Below are positions 13,233 to 14,441 of a stretch of 14,441 bases of DNA, piece by piece. Under the pieces are notes generated by a model, which saw only the letters and a program-made list of their open reading frames with translations, made no database searches and had not been told where the DNA came from. Positions within the stretch are counted from its first letter, which is position 1. Each line of letters opens with the position of its first letter. Source of the stretch: an uncultured Clostridia bacterium (GTDB taxonomy: Bacteria > Bacillota > Clostridia > Lachnospirales > Lachnospiraceae); NCBI GenBank assembly GCA_946186175.1, contig CAMHMG010000056.1, forward strand, positions 1-14,441. The letters are read 5' to 3'. Made by a program: the position numbers and the translations under genes.

Positions 13233-14358
13233 TCATTCTCCGACTTCACCTTCACCCAGACTAAGCCATTTAAGATATGCATTCATAAACGGCTCAACAT
13301 CACCATCCAAAACGCCGCTGACATCAGTCGCTTCAAACCCGGTCCTCTTATCTTTAACCATGGTGTATGGTTGCATAACATAAGAACGAATTGCAGAACC
13401 AAAGCCGTTCTCTGAAACCTCTCCTCTTATGTCATCTAACATCTCCTGATTCTCCTGTTGTTTTAATACATAGAGCTTTGACATAAGCATCTTCATGGCT
13501 TTATCTTTGTTTTGATGCTGAGATCTCTGATTCTGACATTGAACAACAATTCCCGTCGGCAAATGTGTAATCCTGATTGCCGATGATGTCTTATTGATAT
13601 GCTGTCCTCCTGCACCACTTGCACGATAGGTGTCAATCCTTAAATCATCCTCATTGATATCTACTGTTATGTTATCATCTATATCAGGCATTACATCACA
13701 TGAAGAAAATGAGGTCTGCCTCTTTCCCGCTGCGTTATACGGGGATATTCTTACCAGGCGGTGAACTCCCGCTTCCGACTTAAGATATCCGTATGCATTC
13801 TCTCCATTAATCTGTATTGTCACAGACTTAACGCCTGCCACATCACCCTCAAGATAATCAAGTTCTTCAACGGTGAAGCCCTTCTTCTCAGCCCATCTCG
13901 TGTACATCCGAAGAAGCATACCGGTCCAGTCGCAACTCTCAGTTCCACCTGCACCCGCATGAAGGGTTAATATTGCATTATCCTTGTCAAACTCACCCGA
14001 CAAAAGAGTCTGAATCCTTAATGTCTCAAAACTCTCTTTAAATGAATTAAACGTCTCCTCAATCTCAGGCAATAACGAAGTATCATTCTCCTCGTCAGCC
14101 ATTTCAATAAGGACATTTATTTCTTCAAACTGTTCTTCAACCTGTTCAAACGCAGCCAATGTATCCTTAAGATTCTTGACTGTCTTCATCACTTCATTAG
14201 AATGCTCCACATCATTCCAGAAATCAGGAGCCTCCATATCTGCTTCTAACTCTGCCACCTTATCTTTCTTGATAGGGATGTCAAAGTGAATCCCTCACTT
14301 CCTGTAATGGACTTTCATACGAAGCAAGTTCGATTTTGATTGCATCGGTCTCGATCAC
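13233..14358 (-). CDS. prfB: Peptide chain release factor 2 (programmed +1 frameshift)
   Basis: RF2 releases the finished peptide at UGA and UAA codons. Translation starts at GTG (14358), preceded by GAGGTGA. After 25 codons comes an in-frame TGA (14283-14281); skipping one base gives a 374-residue protein ending at 13233. With that numbering the GGQ hydrolysis motif falls at 250-252 (RASGAGGQH) and the stop-codon-reading tripeptide at 205-207, exactly the E. coli positions, which confirms both the start and the shift. Residue 246 is Ala. The tripeptide is SPY rather than the usual SPF. Expression is expected to be autoregulated: low RF2 favours the shift. Downstream cheW starts 34 bases later. 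Its own stop is TGA. Confidence 0.96.
14280..14296 (-). promoter_or_regulatory. RF2 programmed +1 frameshift site
   Basis: The minus strand reads GAGGGA-TT-CA-CTT-TGA-C. The slippery CTT (14286-14284) directly precedes the in-frame TGA (14283-14281) and a C. The AGG codon three codons before CTT acts as the internal Shine-Dalgarno-like element with the same codon spacing as in E. coli (AGG GGG TAT CTT TGA C). The ribosome would slip to TTT and continue GAC ATC CCT. Confidence 0.93.
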
Positions 14359-14382
14359 AGAATCACCTCTTTCTTAATATGT

Positions 14383-14435
14383 ATTATATATTATGATATA
14401 CGAGTTGCTACATTACTTCGTAATTCCCGCAACTC
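14383..14435 (-). promoter_or_regulatory. Hairpin and possible -10 box upstream of prfB
   Basis: GAGTTGC (14402-14408) and GCAACTC (14429-14435) are perfect inverted arms; nested inside, ATTAC/GTAAT (14412-14416 and 14420-14424) pair around TTC. On the minus strand it is followed by GTATATCATAATA rather than a T-run, so it is a poor terminator of whatever precedes. TATAAT (14388-14383) follows and could be the -10 box of prfB, but no good -35 stands at 16-18 bases; that position falls inside the hairpin. Confidence 0.35.
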
Positions 14436-14441
14436 TACAAA

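Noticed and set aside
13199..13282. Longer start for cheW
   Set aside because: It would overlap the prfB end, has no binding site and adds residues not typical of CheW; AAGGAG fits the ATG at 13198.

Overview
The window looks like chromosomal core from a low-GC Firmicute, most likely Clostridia and probably a Lachnospiraceae-type gut or rumen anaerobe. The basis is the A+T-rich sequence, strong AGGAGG-type ribosome binding sites, Firmicutes-style gene content (clustered tsaE-tsaB-rimI-tsaD, a short RNase Z, YcxB and LURP-one/YxjI-like proteins, Tex) and a prfB with a programmed frameshift. The genus is inference. Every convincing gene lies on the minus strand, so the window is read here from high to low coordinates.

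Right end to about 10050: prfB (RF2, with an in-frame UGA and a +1 frameshift site), cheW, hom (homoserine dehydrogenase) and lysC (aspartokinase) follow one another. lysC has its own promoter and a well-placed internal start for a separate regulatory subunit. A strong intrinsic terminator closes the block. hom and lysC are the aspartate-family amino acid steps; cheW is a chemotaxis coupling protein placed among them.

About 9990 to 9214: a free-standing transcription unit for deoxycytidylate deaminase. A promoter fires straight into a leader of about 250 nt that holds two tandem copies of an approximately 80-nt motif. Each copy is closed by a helix whose sequence differs between copies while pairing is kept, and the loops are strongly conserved. 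The 3' strand of the second closing helix can alternatively pair with the deaminase ribosome binding site. This has the layout of a tandem riboswitch and is the most interesting item here. I do not recognise it as any riboswitch class I can recall.

About 9080 to 5383: tex (S1-domain transcription/RNA factor), an 88-residue unrecognised protein, a LURP-one/YxjI-like protein and a YcxB-like two-helix membrane protein.

About 5291 to 269: tsaE, tsaB, rimI, rnz, a membrane-anchored protein of unknown function, tsaD and ispD, closely spaced and in places overlapping or adjacent. TsaB, TsaD and TsaE make up the t6A37 tRNA modification machinery apart from TsaC. RNase Z matures tRNA 3' ends, RimI is a GNAT acetyltransferase, and IspD belongs to the MEP isoprenoid pathway. 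A tRNA-Ser(UGA) gene follows, with a near-consensus promoter whose -35 box overlaps the ispD stop codon. No mobile element, CRISPR array or prophage sign was seen. Several start codons were moved from the longest possible reading frame on ribosome-binding-site grounds (ispD, the LURP-one-like gene, the 88-residue gene, the deaminase, cheW, prfB).
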